Translations under genes and position numbers: made by a program
DNA from: Aminobacter aminovorans
GTDB lineage: Bacteria > Pseudomonadota > Alphaproteobacteria > Rhizobiales > Rhizobiaceae
Assembly (NCBI RefSeq): GCF_900445235.1
Contig: NZ_UFSM01000001.1
Location: 3,859,501-3,923,500, forward strand
Length of the DNA stretch: 64,000 nucleotides
Reading direction: 5' to 3'
The notes under the pieces: generated by a model
What the model was told of the DNA's origin: nothing
Seen by the model: the letters and a program-made list of their open reading frames with translations, nothing else
The model's database searches: none
Shown: piece by piece, positions 8,801-18,583 of the stretch
Layout: the number at the start of each line of letters is the position of its first letter
Numbering within the stretch: the stretch's first letter is position 1

Positions 8801-11800
8801 AGCCGACAGGCGCAGGAACGGATCGGGATAGATCAGGAAGCGCGCCAGCTTCTGGACGTTTGCGGCATCGGCCAGGTTGAGGCCGAGGTGGCGTGTCTGC
8901 ACCTGCGAACGGGTCCAGGACAGCATGGCCTGGCGCTGGAAGCCTTCGGGGTGGTCGAGCTTGGCGACCGTTTCCTCGACCTCTTCGCGCGTCGAGCCGA
9001 CGATCGTCCAATAGGTCAGCGTGACCTTCTTGTTGGCAGGCACGCGGACGCGGCGACGCAGGGCCGCGACTGGATCGAGCGTGAAGCCGGCGCTGCCCGA
9101 AAGCTTTGCGCCCGGATCGAACGCCGCCGGATCGGCGATGGTGCGGCCACGGCCGATGAAGGCGCGGCGGTCGGTCTCGGCCTCGGTGTCGCGCACGAAG
9201 CCCGACTGGTCGGTGACGAAATGCGCCGCAACGACCGAAGGCTCGTTGGCGGCACGGGTGCGCCGCGTCGCCAGGATGGCGCTGCCATTGTGGGTGATCT
9301 CGGTCTCGACGAACATCTTGGAGAACGCCGGATGGGCGTTGTCATTGGCCTCCGGCGCAAGCACCAGTTCGGCGAACGAGGTCACCTCGATGTGGCGGTC
9401 GACGGCGGCGTCGTTCCAGATGGTGACCTTGCGGGCCTCGCCATTGCCTTCGGAGACGACGATGCATTCGACCTCGCTGCGCAGCGTGCCGACCGTCTTG
9501 ATGAAGCTCGCCTTGTCGTCGCAGAACAGGGTCTGGGTCTGCTCGCCGGTGGCGCGCTTCGGCTCCGATGTCGCCGACCACCAGTCGCCTGTCTCGGTGT
9601 CGCGCAGGAACAGATAGGTGCCAAGCCGATCTTCGGTCGGATCCGGCTGCCAGCGCGTGATCGCCATATCGTTCCAGCGGCTGTAGCCCGAGCCGGTTGC
9701 CGTGACCATGACCGAATAGCGGCCATTCGACATCAGGTTGGTCGAACGCAAGGCCCGCATCGGATTGAGCACCAGGCGCGTATCGGCGCTGTGGTCGGCG
9801 GTCTCGTCCTTGGTGTGTTCGGCAACCTCGGTGCGGACGGTGGCGACGGGAATGTCGCGCGGCGCCTTTTCCTGCAGCAGCAGCTCCGCTGCCTCGATCA
9901 CCGGATCGCTGTGGAAGCGGTCGCGCATGCGGCCTTCGAAGATCGCATTGGCGATCGCCACGATCGACATGCCCTGGTGATGGGCCATGTAGTTGTAGAC
10001 GACCGCATGGTCGGTGCCTTCGGGCACACGCTGCGGCGTGTAGTCGACGGCGTCGTAATAGCCGTAGCGGCCAAGGGCGCCGAGCTTGCGCAAGCGCCGG
10101 AGATTGGCCGTCGCCTCGCTTGGCAGGAACTGGGCTGCCAGCACCGTCGCATAAGGTGCAATGACGGTGTTCTGGCCAAGGCCGCGCTTGAGGCCAAGCC
10201 CCGGCACGCCGAAATTGGTGTACTGGTAGGTCAGCTCGCGGTCGCGGCCGTTATAGGCGGCTTCGGAAATGCCCCACGGAATACCCTTCGACCTGCCATA
10301 CTGGATCTGCCGGTGGACGATCAGCTTGTTGGTCTGGTTGAGGATGCCGCCCTGCGGCTCCTTCATGACCAGCGGCGGCATCAGGTACTCGAACATCGAG
10401 CCCGACCACGACATCAGCGCGCCCTGGAAGCCGATCTCGACGATCGGACGGCCGAGGCGGAACCAATGCTCGGTCGAGATGTCGCCCTTGGCGATGCCGA
10501 ACAGGCTGGTCAGCCGCGCCTCGGAGGCAAGCAGATCGTAGCAGCTTTCGTCGAGCTGATGCTCCTCGACCCGGTAGCCGATGGACAAAAGCTTGCGCTC
10601 GTTGCGCATCAGGAAGGAGAAGTTCATCTCGAAGGCGAATTTGCGGGTGCGTTCGCGCAGTTCCATCAGCTTGCTGCGCAGGGCCGCGACCGCCTGGTCG
10701 TCGCTGTGCGCGTCATGCACATGCGCCTCGCAGGTGATTTCGAGTGTCCTCGCCCAGTCGGCAAGGACATCGCTCTTGGTCGACGCCGCCTCGGTATGGA
10801 TCGCGCCCGCCAGCTTGCGGATTTCGCCCGACAAGACGGCAAGGTTGATGGTGCGGATCGAGGCCATTTCCGGCTGCGACTTGATGGTTTCCACGGCACG
10901 GCGCATGCCGTCGATGCGGTCGATGAGGCGCTGGCGCAGCGGCCTGAGCTGACGGCGATCGTCAGGCAGGTCGGCGACGCTCTCCTCGATGATCGAGACG
11001 ATGTCGAGAATGCCCTCGAAGTCACCCTGGAGATGCACCGAGGGCGCTTCCGCCCATTCGGCACAAGCGGCGGCGACCGCCACGAGATGGCCGGCGAGAT
11101 TGCCGCTGTCGACGCTCGAGACGTAGAGCGGATAGAGCGGCCTCAGGTTCGTGGTGTCATACCAGTTGTAGAGATGGCCGCGGTAGCGCTCCATCTTTTC
11201 GATGGTCGAAACGGTGGCGTCGATGCGCGACACCGCATCGGCAAGGCTGATCCAGCCGAAGTCGCGAGCCGAGACGACCGACAGCAAATAGACGCCGATA
11301 TTGGTCGGCGAGGTGCGCGTGGCGATCACGCCGGTCGGATTTTCCTGGAAATTGTCAGGCGGCAGGAAGTTCTGCTCCGGCGTGACGAAGGTCTCGAAAT
11401 AGTGCCAGGTGCGGCGTGCCACAGTGCGCAGGGTGTGGACGTCCCAGGGCGCGACATGCAGCCGGTCTTCCGTTTCGGCCGAGCGGCTGATCAGCCAGGC
11501 GAACGCCGGCGAACCGGCCCAGAAGATGGCGAAAGCGAAGGCGACGAAGGCGCCGGTCGAATCCGTCATCACAGGCAGGATCAGGCCGACAGCGGCGATG
11601 ATCACCGCGCCATACATCATGCGGTAATAGGCAGCGAGGTCGTTGCCGCCCGACTTGTGCGCCTGCGAGGCGGTGCGCCATTCCAAAAGATTCTCGCGGC
11701 TGACGAACAGGCGATAGAGCGTGCGGACGATCGCATCGCCCATCATCCAGGCCAGATGCGCCATCAAGACGACCTTGAGCGCCACCATCGCGGTGCCGAA

Positions 11801-14437
11801 GGCGAGATCCTGAGCGAGTGCGCTGAAATGGCCGCGCGGGGTCGCTTCGCGGTTCTTGGGCAGGATGGCGTCGATGATGTCGAATGTCGGCGCCATGAAC
11901 AGGCTGAGGATCAGCAGCGCCTGCCATTGCGCGGCCTGGGTGAACGGCAGCAGCGTCCAGCCGGCAATCGCCGCCATGACCCAGAAGATCGGCGTCAGCG
12001 AACGGCGCAAATTGTCGACCATCTTCCAGCGCGAAAGCGCCGGCACGCCCGACTTCGGGTCGAAGATGTAGCCGAGCAGCTGCCAGTCGCCACGCGCCCA
12101 GCGATGCTGGCGCGAGGCGTCGACCGAATAGCGGGTCGGATAGTCCTCGACCACCTCGACATCGGTGACCAGCGCCGAGCGGGAGAGCGCGCCTTCGAGC
12201 AGGTCGTGGGAAAGGATGGTGTTCTCGGCGATGCGCCCCTTGAGCGCGGCTTCCATCGCGTCGACATGGTAGAGGCCCTTGCCAGTGAAGGTGCCTTCGC
12301 CGAACACATCCTGGTAGAGGTCCGACACGGCAAAGACGTATGGGTCGAGACCGCGGTGGGCCGAAAACACGCGCTGGAAGAACGAGGCTTCGTCGCCCGT
12401 CGTCAGCGAAGGTGTGACGCGCGGCTGCAGGATGGCGTAGCCTGACGTCACCAGGCGCTTGTCTGCGTCGAACTCCGGCCGGTTGAGCGGGTGGCACATC
12501 TTGCCGACCAGCTTGGTGACCACGCCGCGCGTCATGCGCGTGTCGGCATCGAGCGTCATGACGTGGACGATGTTGTCGGGCAGCGGCGTATCGGTCGGCA
12601 GGAAGGTGGTGTCGGCGTCGCCGCGCAGCAGAAGGTTCAGTTCGTGCAGCTTGCCGCGCTTGCGCTCCCAGCCCATCCAGCAGCCCTGCGCCGGATTATA
12701 GAGCCGGCGGCGATGCAGCAGGTAAAACAGCGGCGCGCCCTTGCTCGGGTAGCGCTGATTGAGCCTGGCGATCTCGCGACGGGCGTAGTCATAGATCTCG
12801 CGGTCGCCGACCGATATCTCGGCCTGGCTGTCGGGCCAATCCGACAGCACGGCGAAATGGATCTCGCCCGACATGTTGGCGAGGTGATGGACCTCGATGT
12901 TGCGGATATTTTCCTCGACATCGTCGCGCGAGCCGATCAGCGACGGCACAACGACCAAGGTCCTGGCTTCGGCCGGAACGCCGTCCTTGAATTCGTAACC
13001 GATGAGGCGGGTCGGTTCGAGGAACTTCAGCACGATGGTGTTGAAGAAGGCGAGCGCGCCTTCGCTGGCCGGCACCGAAAACAGCACCAGCATCACAACG
13101 ACGGCTGCCGTCGGCAGGCCAAGTGCCGCGAGCGCGTTGCCGGCAAGGAAAAGCAGCAGCACGGTCAGGGCAAAGACCGGAAGGGCAATGCCGATCCAGT
13201 TGGTCTTGCGGAAAGCGCGATTGGCGATGCGTCCGATGGTCGGGCGATAGCCGATCGACTGTTCCAGTTCCTGCCGGCGCGGACCGACGAGGAAGAAACC
13301 GACGTCGGAGCGTTCCTTCTGCAGACCTGAAGGATCCTCGGCTGAAGCAGGCGCTTCCTTGAGCGCGAAGTCGGTCGCCTGTTCGGCGACCTGGAATTCC
13401 GACAGCTTGGAATGACGCGCCAGTTCCTCGATCGCGGTGCGATACTGGTCGCGCGAGGCGAAGTCGAGTTCGGCAAAATTGGTGCGCTCGCGCAACAGCG
13501 TGTCGACGCGGCTGACATCTTCGAACCAGACGGTCCAGTCCTGGTCATTGATCAGGCGCAGGCCACGAATGATGTTGCCTGTCGTGACGTTGCCGGAGGA
13601 CAGCGTGTGGTGCTCGCCGATGATGATCTCTTCGGCGTCGCTGCCCGACTTCTCGAGCTCGTTCTCGAGCCAGATCAATGCCTTGCCGGCGTTCTGCGAA
13701 CCGTCGCGCAAGCGATAGAGCAGCTGCGTCGCAAAGGTCGTGTCGCGGGCGTGGGCAGCGTAGGCCCTGAGCAGGGCAAGGCCGTCGTCCTGTTCCTGCA
13801 CGCTCTGCAGGCGGTCGGCGACGTCGTTGGCGATCGCCCGCATTTCGCGGGCGCGGTTCACCCGGACGGCGATGCGGCGCAGATTCTCGACCAGAACGAA
13901 ACGCAGCAGCGACGGCAGCGCCCAGAGCTCGCCGATATGCAGCGGCTCGACGGCCTGGTAGCCCTCGACGATCGCCTTGAACATATGCGCCGAAACGGTG
14001 CTGTCGGAATGGGCGACATAGACCCAGGCGATGGCGAGCGCGCGCGGCACCGACTGGCCGTTGCCGAGATCGATCGTCGGCAGTTCGCGGTAGAAGCGCT
14101 TGGGCAGGTCGCGCTTGACCTGATAGATGGTCTCTTCGACCAGATAGTTGTTGTCGAGCAGCCATTGCGCCGCCGGGGTGATCGGCTCGCCCCTGCCCTG
14201 CGCGGCGTTGGTGTCGCGATAAACCTGCAGGATCTTCTTGGCGCTCTCGCGGATGCGGGCGTGGAAGTCGAAGGCTTCGAGACCGAAATAGGAGCGCAGC
14301 TCCTTGCGGGCCATGCTCTCGCCCGTCGCGCGCAGCCGGTCCTCATGCAGCACCGTCGCCCTGATCGGCTGTTCGGCCACGGCCGGAAAACTCGGCACTA
14401 CGTCTTTGATCCGGCGCGGGTCGGTCTGAATATTCAT
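5882..14437 (-). CDS. ndvB: Cyclic beta-1,2-glucan synthase
   Basis: A giant inner-membrane enzyme of 2851 residues (NdvB/ChvB/Cgs, about 2830-2870 in relatives) that uses UDP-glucose to start, elongate, trim and cyclise beta-1,2-glucan. From N to C terminus: a conserved soluble region; membrane helices near 412-465; a GT84 domain with TLDADTRMT (about 625) and the (Q/R)xxRW element RQHRWARGDW (about 775); more membrane helices between about 815 and 985; a long periplasmic/cytosolic middle; and a C-terminal GH94-type phosphorylase domain with GGDWNDGMNRVG (about 2532) that sets chain length. The start ATG lies 349 bp from the next gene, in a spacer with an 18-bp palindrome. NdvA, downstream, exports the product. 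Confidence 0.97.
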   Translation of the reverse strand: MNIQTDPRRIKDVVPSFPAVAEQPIRATVLHEDRLRATGESMARKELRSYFGLEAFDFHARIRESAKKILQVYRDTNAAQGRGEPITPAAQWLLDNNYLVEETIYQVKRDLPKRFYRELPTIDLGNGQSVPRALAIAWVYVAHSDSTVSAHMFKAIVEGYQAVEPLHIGELWALPSLLRFVLVENLRRIAVRVNRAREMRAIANDVADRLQSVQEQDDGLALLRAYAAHARDTTFATQLLYRLRDGSQNAGKALIWLENELEKSGSDAEEIIIGEHHTLSSGNVTTGNIIRGLRLINDQDWTVWFEDVSRVDTLLRERTNFAELDFASRDQYRTAIEELARHSKLSEFQVAEQATDFALKEAPASAEDPSGLQKERSDVGFFLVGPRRQELEQSIGYRPTIGRIANRAFRKTNWIGIALPVFALTVLLLFLAGNALAALGLPTAAVVVMLVLFSVPASEGALAFFNTIVLKFLEPTRLIGYEFKDGVPAEARTLVVVPSLIGSRDDVEENIRNIEVHHLANMSGEIHFAVLSDWPDSQAEISVGDREIYDYARREIARLNQRYPSKGAPLFYLLHRRRLYNPAQGCWMGWERKRGKLHELNLLLRGDADTTFLPTDTPLPDNIVHVMTLDADTRMTRGVVTKLVGKMCHPLNRPEFDADKRLVTSGYAILQPRVTPSLTTGDEASFFQRVFSAHRGLDPYVFAVSDLYQDVFGEGTFTGKGLYHVDAMEAALKGRIAENTILSHDLLEGALSRSALVTDVEVVEDYPTRYSVDASRQHRWARGDWQLLGYIFDPKSGVPALSRWKMVDNLRRSLTPIFWVMAAIAGWTLLPFTQAAQWQALLILSLFMAPTFDIIDAILPKNREATPRGHFSALAQDLAFGTAMVALKVVLMAHLAWMMGDAIVRTLYRLFVSRENLLEWRTASQAHKSGGNDLAAYYRMMYGAVIIAAVGLILPVMTDSTGAFVAFAFAIFWAGSPAFAWLISRSAETEDRLHVAPWDVHTLRTVARRTWHYFETFVTPEQNFLPPDNFQENPTGVIATRTSPTNIGVYLLSVVSARDFGWISLADAVSRIDATVSTIEKMERYRGHLYNWYDTTNLRPLYPLYVSSVDSGNLAGHLVAVAAACAEWAEAPSVHLQGDFEGILDIVSIIEESVADLPDDRRQLRPLRQRLIDRIDGMRRAVETIKSQPEMASIRTINLAVLSGEIRKLAGAIHTEAASTKSDVLADWARTLEITCEAHVHDAHSDDQAVAALRSKLMELRERTRKFAFEMNFSFLMRNERKLLSIGYRVEEHQLDESCYDLLASEARLTSLFGIAKGDISTEHWFRLGRPIVEIGFQGALMSWSGSMFEYLMPPLVMKEPQGGILNQTNKLIVHRQIQYGRSKGIPWGISEAAYNGRDRELTYQYTNFGVPGLGLKRGLGQNTVIAPYATVLAAQFLPSEATANLRRLRKLGALGRYGYYDAVDYTPQRVPEGTDHAVVYNYMAHHQGMSIVAIANAIFEGRMRDRFHSDPVIEAAELLLQEKAPRDIPVATVRTEVAEHTKDETADHSADTRLVLNPMRALRSTNLMSNGRYSVMVTATGSGYSRWNDMAITRWQPDPTEDRLGTYLFLRDTETGDWWSATSEPKRATGEQTQTLFCDDKASFIKTVGTLRSEVECIVVSEGNGEARKVTIWNDAAVDRHIEVTSFAELVLAPEANDNAHPAFSKMFVETEITHNGSAILATRRTRAANEPSVVAAHFVTDQSGFVRDTEAETDRRAFIGRGRTIADPAAFDPGAKLSGSAGFTLDPVAALRRRVRVPANKKVTLTYWTIVGSTREEVEETVAKLDHPEGFQRQAMLSWTRSQVQTRHLGLNLADAANVQKLARFLIYPDPFLRLSADAIASGLGRQSALWPMAISGDFPILAIRIGDVADIEIVAQALRFQEYMRARGLVADLVIVNEQASSYVQDLQQAIEHLCENSRLRGKELGPRQHIFAVRRDLMDESSYRTLLAVARVCLHTRNGTIFDQIERAEAAALAARDALAAAQATDRPETSALQTSPSRSARKSGGDGLTYWNGFGGFDANGRDYVVRLNGARSTPQPWINVIANAGFGFHASAEGAAFTWSRNSRDYQLTPWSNDPVTNRPGEAIYIFDRASGRTYSPIAAVARDAGASYEARHGQGFSTFRSKRGTLATELTHLVDPNDPVRISRLKIENSGAVPAKLRVYAYAEWVLGNSRARTAPNIVPSLDEATGALFARNSYGLDFGERVAFMAIDGKANAVTSDRNEFIGMGGTVEAPRAVTLGAELTGRVEAGVDPCAAISRDVEVPAGGSISLLWLLGDAGSDEEASALVTRHLKVDFDKRLAENERNWRSFLGTIEVETPDKALDAMVNNWLPYQSLACRIRARSAFYQASGAFGFRDQLQDTLALLMHDASLARGQILNAAGRQFAEGDVQHWWLPRTGAGVRTMISDDVVWLASATARYVTVTGDAAILNEQLPFIEGQQLNPGEHDAFFTPEQSKKKASLYEHCARALDLAIKRTAKNGLPLILGGDWNDGMNRVGEEGRGDSVWLGWFLLRTLGEFAPLAKAEGDSKRANAWEKHATALKRALENAAWDGEWYRRGSFDDGTPLGSRNSDECKIDSIAQSWSVISGEGDPARSRTAMAQATKMLVDDELKLIKLFTPPFSETDKEPGYIKSYPPGVRENGGQYTHAATWFVIALAEMGQVDEAYRCFSMLNPVNHALDEAAAETYRVEPYVVAADVYADASKAGRGGWTWYTGSAGWLYRAAVESILGISQRGNRLVVAPAIPKHWEGYSATLRLGGAVYRLRVVRDKAAKAAKAEVDGVKGKDASFAMRDSGEVDVVIRIPA

Positions 14438-14786
14438 CTACAGCATTTCCGTTTGACAGAAAATCCGCAGCGCCTGCCGGCGTCGCGGACCTGCCACATA
14501 AACCGTTTCAAACAAGAATTGGTTGCATGCAACCAACAGGTCGATGGATCGCTCTTGCACCGCGATTGAGTGAAAATATGGCGTCATCGCCGCCAATCTC
14601 CCTCCGCGCCTCATAGCAGTGCAGGGCTGCGAGCGGAACGCAAGGATTGGGGCTTTTTCGTGTTCGCATGTTGAATTTCTGCCATATTTCAGGCGCTGCA
14701 CGTCAACCATCGCAATGCCGGCATGTCTTCTTCCTGATTTCGCTCCCCATGGCGCCCAAGCAGGCGTCGAACAGCTCAGCCACCAC
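14438..14786 (-). promoter_or_regulatory. ndvB upstream region with an 18-bp perfect palindrome
   Basis: A 349-bp spacer without a credible gene. At 14519-14536 it holds TTGGTTGCATGCAACCAA, a perfect 18-bp palindrome starting 82 bp upstream of the ndvB start. This is the size and form of a site for a dimeric repressor or activator. I cannot name the regulator, and no regulator gene is adjacent. The rest of the spacer shows nothing else recognisable. Confidence 0.6.
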
Positions 14787-15359
14787 TCAGCCACCCCGCG
14801 GCAATACCGTATAGACCCTGACCACGAAAGCATGGAACTCGGCCATGTAATTCTTGAGGAATTCGGCGGTGCCTTCGTTGGTCACCTCGCCCTCGTCGGT
14901 GATCAGCCCGGGCTTGAACTGGATGTAGGCTTCGGGCGCGTTCATCTGCGGCGAATTGCAGAAACTCAGCACGCTGCGCAGGCTTTGCTGGGCGACGGCG
15001 GTGCCGATCGCGCCGGGCGACGTGCCGATGACGGCGGAAGGCTTGCGGGTGAAGGAATTGGTGCCGTAGGGCCGGCTCGCCCAGTCGATGGCGTTCTTGA
15101 GGCCGCCGGGGATCGAACGGTTGTATTCGGGCGTCACGAACAGCACGGCATCGACGCCGGCCAGCGCCGTCTTGAAGGAACGCGCCGGCGGCGGAAAGTC
15201 GGCATCGTAGTCATAACTGTAGAGCGGCAGGTCCCTGAACGGGATCTCTTCCATTTCGAGATGCTTGGGCGCGAGCCTGACCAGCGCCTTGGCGAGCTTG
15301 CGGTTGATCGAACCAGCGGCAAGGCTGCCGACGAAATAGCCGACCTTGTAGGTGTCCAT
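14787..15359 (-). CDS. NADPH-dependent FMN reductase (chromate-reductase-like)
   Basis: A 190-residue flavodoxin-fold protein of the NAD(P)H:FMN/quinone reductase family. The FMN phosphate loop is GSLAAGSINRKLA near the N terminus. The family hallmark PEYNRSIPGGLKNAIDW is at about residue 78, followed by GTSPGAIGTA. The length and architecture are those of ChrR/YieF-like reductases, which reduce flavins, quinones or chromate in the cytoplasm. It lies 114 bp downstream of hutD on the same strand, so it could be transcribed as a tail of the hut operon, but nothing in the family links it to histidine breakdown. The substrate is unknown. Confidence 0.9.
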   Translation of the reverse strand: MDTYKVGYFVGSLAAGSINRKLAKALVRLAPKHLEMEEIPFRDLPLYSYDYDADFPPPARSFKTALAGVDAVLFVTPEYNRSIPGGLKNAIDWASRPYGTNSFTRKPSAVIGTSPGAIGTAVAQQSLRSVLSFCNSPQMNAPEAYIQFKPGLITDEGEVTNEGTAEFLKNYMAEFHAFVVRVYTVLPRGG

Positions 15360-15473
15360 GGCACATTCTCCATTTCGCCTGGCGATATCGATCGCCGGCC
15401 TGACCTACCCGTCCCCAAGGGGAGTGTTTGCCAGTTCCGCGCCGATGTCACGACGATTTTGGAGATTGCCCTG

Positions 15474-16037
15474 TTATGTCAGGCGAATGGTGACCAGCAA
15501 CAGCGACAGAGGCGCGGTCGGCTCGATCTTCAACCTGGCCGTGCCGTCGTCCTGATAAAGCGTGTCGAATGCCGCCACCGCCTCGCCGTCCATGCGTGCC
15601 GCCCCGGATGCGACGAAGATCAGGCTGATGCCCTCCCCCAGGACAATTTCGGTCGGCTCCGAAAACGACAGCCGTTCAACGGCGTGGCTGACACGGCCGC
15701 GCCGGGTCATGACGTTGAAGTCGAGGACCGGCCCGTCGATGAGCCTGGCCTCGGTGTCGACATCACCGGGAAAAGCATAAGGCTGGGACAGAGGAGAAAG
15801 CGCAACCGGCTCGGCATCGCCCGCTGCAAGTCGCATTGTACCGGCCAGCACGGTCAGCGTCCGGTCGATGCCGGCAAAGACCGAAAACGGCCCGCCGCTG
15901 GCCACCTGCGCCATCGAGATACGCCAGTCGAAGGCGTCGAGCCCGGCCGCGGGCGGCCAGGCCATGATTTCGGTCGTCACGCCGCCTCCGTTCTTCCACG
16001 GCATGGGGCGGCAGTCGGCGTGACGGATGATGCGCAT
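15474..16037 (-). CDS. hutD: HutD-family cupin protein
   Basis: A 187-residue protein of the HutD family, which accompanies histidine-utilisation genes and is thought to limit the pathway or bind urocanate/formylglutamate. It is a bicupin fold with the family N terminus MPWKNGGGVTTEI and the core DWRISMAQVASGGPFSVFAGIDR. It follows hutU by 30 bp on the same strand as the last hut gene of the leftward operon. It has no catalytic assignment. Confidence 0.9.
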   Translation of the reverse strand: MRIIRHADCRPMPWKNGGGVTTEIMAWPPAAGLDAFDWRISMAQVASGGPFSVFAGIDRTLTVLAGTMRLAAGDAEPVALSPLSQPYAFPGDVDTEARLIDGPVLDFNVMTRRGRVSHAVERLSFSEPTEIVLGEGISLIFVASGAARMDGEAVAAFDTLYQDDGTARLKIEPTAPLSLLLVTIRLT

Positions 16038-16067
16038 GATCAGTCGAGAATCCTTAGCCCAGGATCC

Positions 16068-17744
16068 TTAACCAAGGATTCCGGGCAGGTTGAGGCCCTT
16101 GTCCCTGGCGCAGTCGAGCGCGACGTCGTAGCCGGCATCGGCATGGCGCATGACGCCGGTCGCCGGGTCGTTCCACAACACGCGCTCCAGCCGGCGTGCG
16201 GCGTCCTCGGTGCCGTCGGCACAGATGACGACGCCCGAATGCTGGGAGAAGCCCATGCCGACGCCGCCGCCATGGTGCAGCGACACCCAGGTGGCGCCCG
16301 AGGCGGTGTTGAGCAGCGCGTTCAGCAGCGGCCAGTCGGAGACGGCGTCCGAGCCGTCCTTCATCGCTTCGGTCTCGCGGTTCGGCGACGCAACCGAGCC
16401 GGAATCGAGGTGATCGCGGCCGATGACGACAGGCGCCTTGAGCTCGCCCTTGGCGACCATCTCGTTGAAGGCGAGGCCGAGGCGGTGGCGGTCGCCGAGG
16501 CCGACCCAGCAGATGCGTGCCGGCAGGCCCTGGAAGTGGATGCGCTTGGCTGCCATGTCGAGCCAATTGTGCAGGTGCTTGTTGTCGGGCAGCAGTTCCT
16601 TCACCTTGGCGTCGGTCTTGTAGATGTCCTCCGGATCTCCGGAGAGGGCTGCCCAGCGGAACGGACCGATGCCGCGGCAAAACAGCGGGCGGATATAGGC
16701 CGGCACGAAACCGGGGAAGTCGAAGGCGTTCTCGACGCCCTCTTCCTTGGCGACCTGGCGGATGTTGTTGCCATAGTCGACGGTGGGAATGCCCATCTTG
16801 TGGAAGTCGAGCATTGCCTTGACGTGCACGGCCATCGACGCACGCGCGGCCTTTTCGACCGCCTTGGGGTCGCGCTCACGCTTGTCTTCCCATTCGGCAA
16901 CCGTCCAGCCGATCGGCAGGTAGCCGTTGACAGGGTCATGTGCCGAGGTCTGGTCGGTCACAACGTCCGGTTTGACGCCGCGCTTGACGAGTTCGGGCAG
17001 GATTTCGGCGGCATTGCCGAGAAGTGCGACCGAAATCGCCTTCCTTTCCTTGCAGGCCCTGTCGATGATGGCGAGCGCATCGTCGAGATCCTTGGCCTGG
17101 ACGTCGACATAACCTGTCTTGAGACGCATCTCGATGCGGCTCGCCTGGCATTCGATGGCAAGGCAGGCAGCGCCGGCCATGGTCGCGGCCAGCGGCTGGG
17201 CGCCGCCCATGCCGCCGAGGCCGGCGGTCAGGATCCAGCGGCCGCCGAGGTCGCCGCCGAAATGCTGGCGGCCCATTTCGACGAAGGTCTCGTAGGTGCC
17301 CTGGACGATGCCCTGGCTGCCGATATAGATCCACGAGCCGGCCGTCATCTGGCCGTACATCATCAGGCCCTTCTTATCGAGGGCGTTGAAATGATCCCAG
17401 TTGGCCCAGTGCGGCACCAGGTTGGAGTTGGCGAGCAACACGCGCGGCGCGTCCTTGTGGGTGCGGAACACGCCGACCGGCTTGCCCGACTGGATCAGCA
17501 GCGTCTCGTCGCCTTCGAGCTTGCGCAGGGCGGCAACGATGCGGTCGAAGCTCTCCCAGTCACGGGCGGCCCGGCCGATGCCGCCATAGACGACGAGCTC
17601 GCCCGGCTTTTCCGCGACCATAGGGTCGAGATTGTTCATCAGCATGCGCAGCGGCGCTTCGGTAAGCCAGCTCTTGGCGGTAAGCTCCGTGCCGGTGGCG
17701 GCGCGGATGACGCGGGCATTGTCGATGCGGGAATGTTGGGTCAT
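16068..17744 (-). CDS. hutU: Urocanate hydratase
   Basis: Converts urocanate to imidazolonepropionate using tightly bound NAD+ as electrophile. The product is 558 residues, the family norm. The catalytic-Cys segment [13 protein letters not shown] lies at about residue 410, and the glycine-rich NAD region [13 protein letters not shown] is near 175. The start is the ATG at 17744 (MTQHSRIDN), preceded by a perfect AGGAGG. The open frame runs further upstream but only as read-through over hutG. The Shine-Dalgarno overlaps the hutG stop codon, which implies translational coupling. Confidence 0.97.
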   Translation of the reverse strand: MTQHSRIDNARVIRAATGTELTAKSWLTEAPLRMLMNNLDPMVAEKPGELVVYGGIGRAARDWESFDRIVAALRKLEGDETLLIQSGKPVGVFRTHKDAPRVLLANSNLVPHWANWDHFNALDKKGLMMYGQMTAGSWIYIGSQGIVQGTYETFVEMGRQHFGGDLGGRWILTAGLGGMGGAQPLAATMAGAACLAIECQASRIEMRLKTGYVDVQAKDLDDALAIIDRACKERKAISVALLGNAAEILPELVKRGVKPDVVTDQTSAHDPVNGYLPIGWTVAEWEDKRERDPKAVEKAARASMAVHVKAMLDFHKMGIPTVDYGNNIRQVAKEEGVENAFDFPGFVPAYIRPLFCRGIGPFRWAALSGDPEDIYKTDAKVKELLPDNKHLHNWLDMAAKRIHFQGLPARICWVGLGDRHRLGLAFNEMVAKGELKAPVVIGRDHLDSGSVASPNRETEAMKDGSDAVSDWPLLNALLNTASGATWVSLHHGGGVGMGFSQHSGVVICADGTEDAARRLERVLWNDPATGVMRHADAGYDVALDCARDKGLNLPGILG

Positions 17745-17755
17745 GCGAAAACCTC

Positions 17756-18583
17756 CTAGGAGTTTCGGTTGCCCGCCCAGGCGAGCGCGGTTTCGAGAAT
17801 CTTGGTGAGCGTCGCGCGCATCGGCGCGGCGAATTCCGGGTCGTAGCGGGTCGGCCAGTTGGCAGGCTCGACCTTGCCTTCCGGCTCGAGCATGTAGCCG
17901 CGGCAGGACAGCTCCATCTGCAAGGCGTGGACGCCATGCGCCGGCTGGCCGTGCCGGCGGGTGATCCAGCCGCCCTTGAAACGGCCATTGACCACCCAGG
18001 GCCTGCCGCTGGCGGCCATCAGTGCTACGACCTGTTCCTGCAAGGCGGGATCGGCGCTCTTGCCGGAATTGGTGCCGAGGTTGAACAGCGGCAGCTTGCC
18101 GTCGAACAGGCGGGGAATGACCGAGCGGATCGAGTGGCAATCGTAGACAACGATCTCGGGGTGCAGGGCCCTGAGGCGGACGATCTCGCCTTCGAGTGCT
18201 GCGTGATAAGGATCGTAATAGGTCGCGCGGCGCCTTGCTATTCCGGCCTCGTCGGGCTCCTGCCCTTCCTTGTACAGCGCCTCGCCGTCAAAGGTCGTGG
18301 TTGGGCAGAGTTCGGTCGTCGCTTGACCGGGATAGAGCGAGGCGCCGGAGGGATCGCGGTTGACGTCGATGATCGACCGCGAAACCATCGTGCGCACCAC
18401 AGTGGCGCCCAGGCCGGCGGCAAAATCATAGAGCTGCTCGATCCACCAGTCGGTGTCGCGCCGCGCCAGCCAGGGCGTAACGAAGAGATCGTCGAGCCCG
18501 GCAAGATCGGTTCCGGTATGGGGAATGCTGACGAGCAGCGGGGCGTCGCCACGCTGGACCGTCAGCCAGGGGGTGCCGCTCAT
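17756..18583 (-). CDS. hutG: N-formylglutamate deformylase
   Basis: The last step of the five-step histidine pathway, hydrolysing N-formyl-L-glutamate to glutamate and formate. The 275-residue product carries SIPHTGTDL at the N terminus, [13 protein letters not shown] in the substrate-binding region and the VYDCHSIRS metal-site motif at about residue 146. This is the FGase family, distinct from the arginase-like HutG of the four-step route, and it agrees with the presence of hutF. The ATG overlaps the hutH stop codon (ATGA). Confidence 0.95.
   Translation of the reverse strand: MSGTPWLTVQRGDAPLLVSIPHTGTDLAGLDDLFVTPWLARRDTDWWIEQLYDFAAGLGATVVRTMVSRSIIDVNRDPSGASLYPGQATTELCPTTTFDGEALYKEGQEPDEAGIARRRATYYDPYHAALEGEIVRLRALHPEIVVYDCHSIRSVIPRLFDGKLPLFNLGTNSGKSADPALQEQVVALMAASGRPWVVNGRFKGGWITRRHGQPAHGVHALQMELSCRGYMLEPEGKVEPANWPTRYDPEFAAPMRATLTKILETALAWAGNRNS

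Noticed and set aside
8519..12445. A 1308-codon open frame on the plus strand inside ndvB
   Set aside because: It is antisense to the strongly conserved glucan synthase. Its translation is rich in Arg, Asp, Gly and His with no family resemblance, as expected from GC-rich codon bias.
14619..17759. A 1046-codon plus-strand open frame across the FMN reductase, hutD and hutU
   Set aside because: It lies antisense to three recognisable genes and has no start context or recognisable domain.
16068..18140. hutU as a 690-residue protein
   Set aside because: The N-terminal 132 residues are out-of-frame translation of hutG. The ATG at 17744 has a perfect Shine-Dalgarno and gives the family length.
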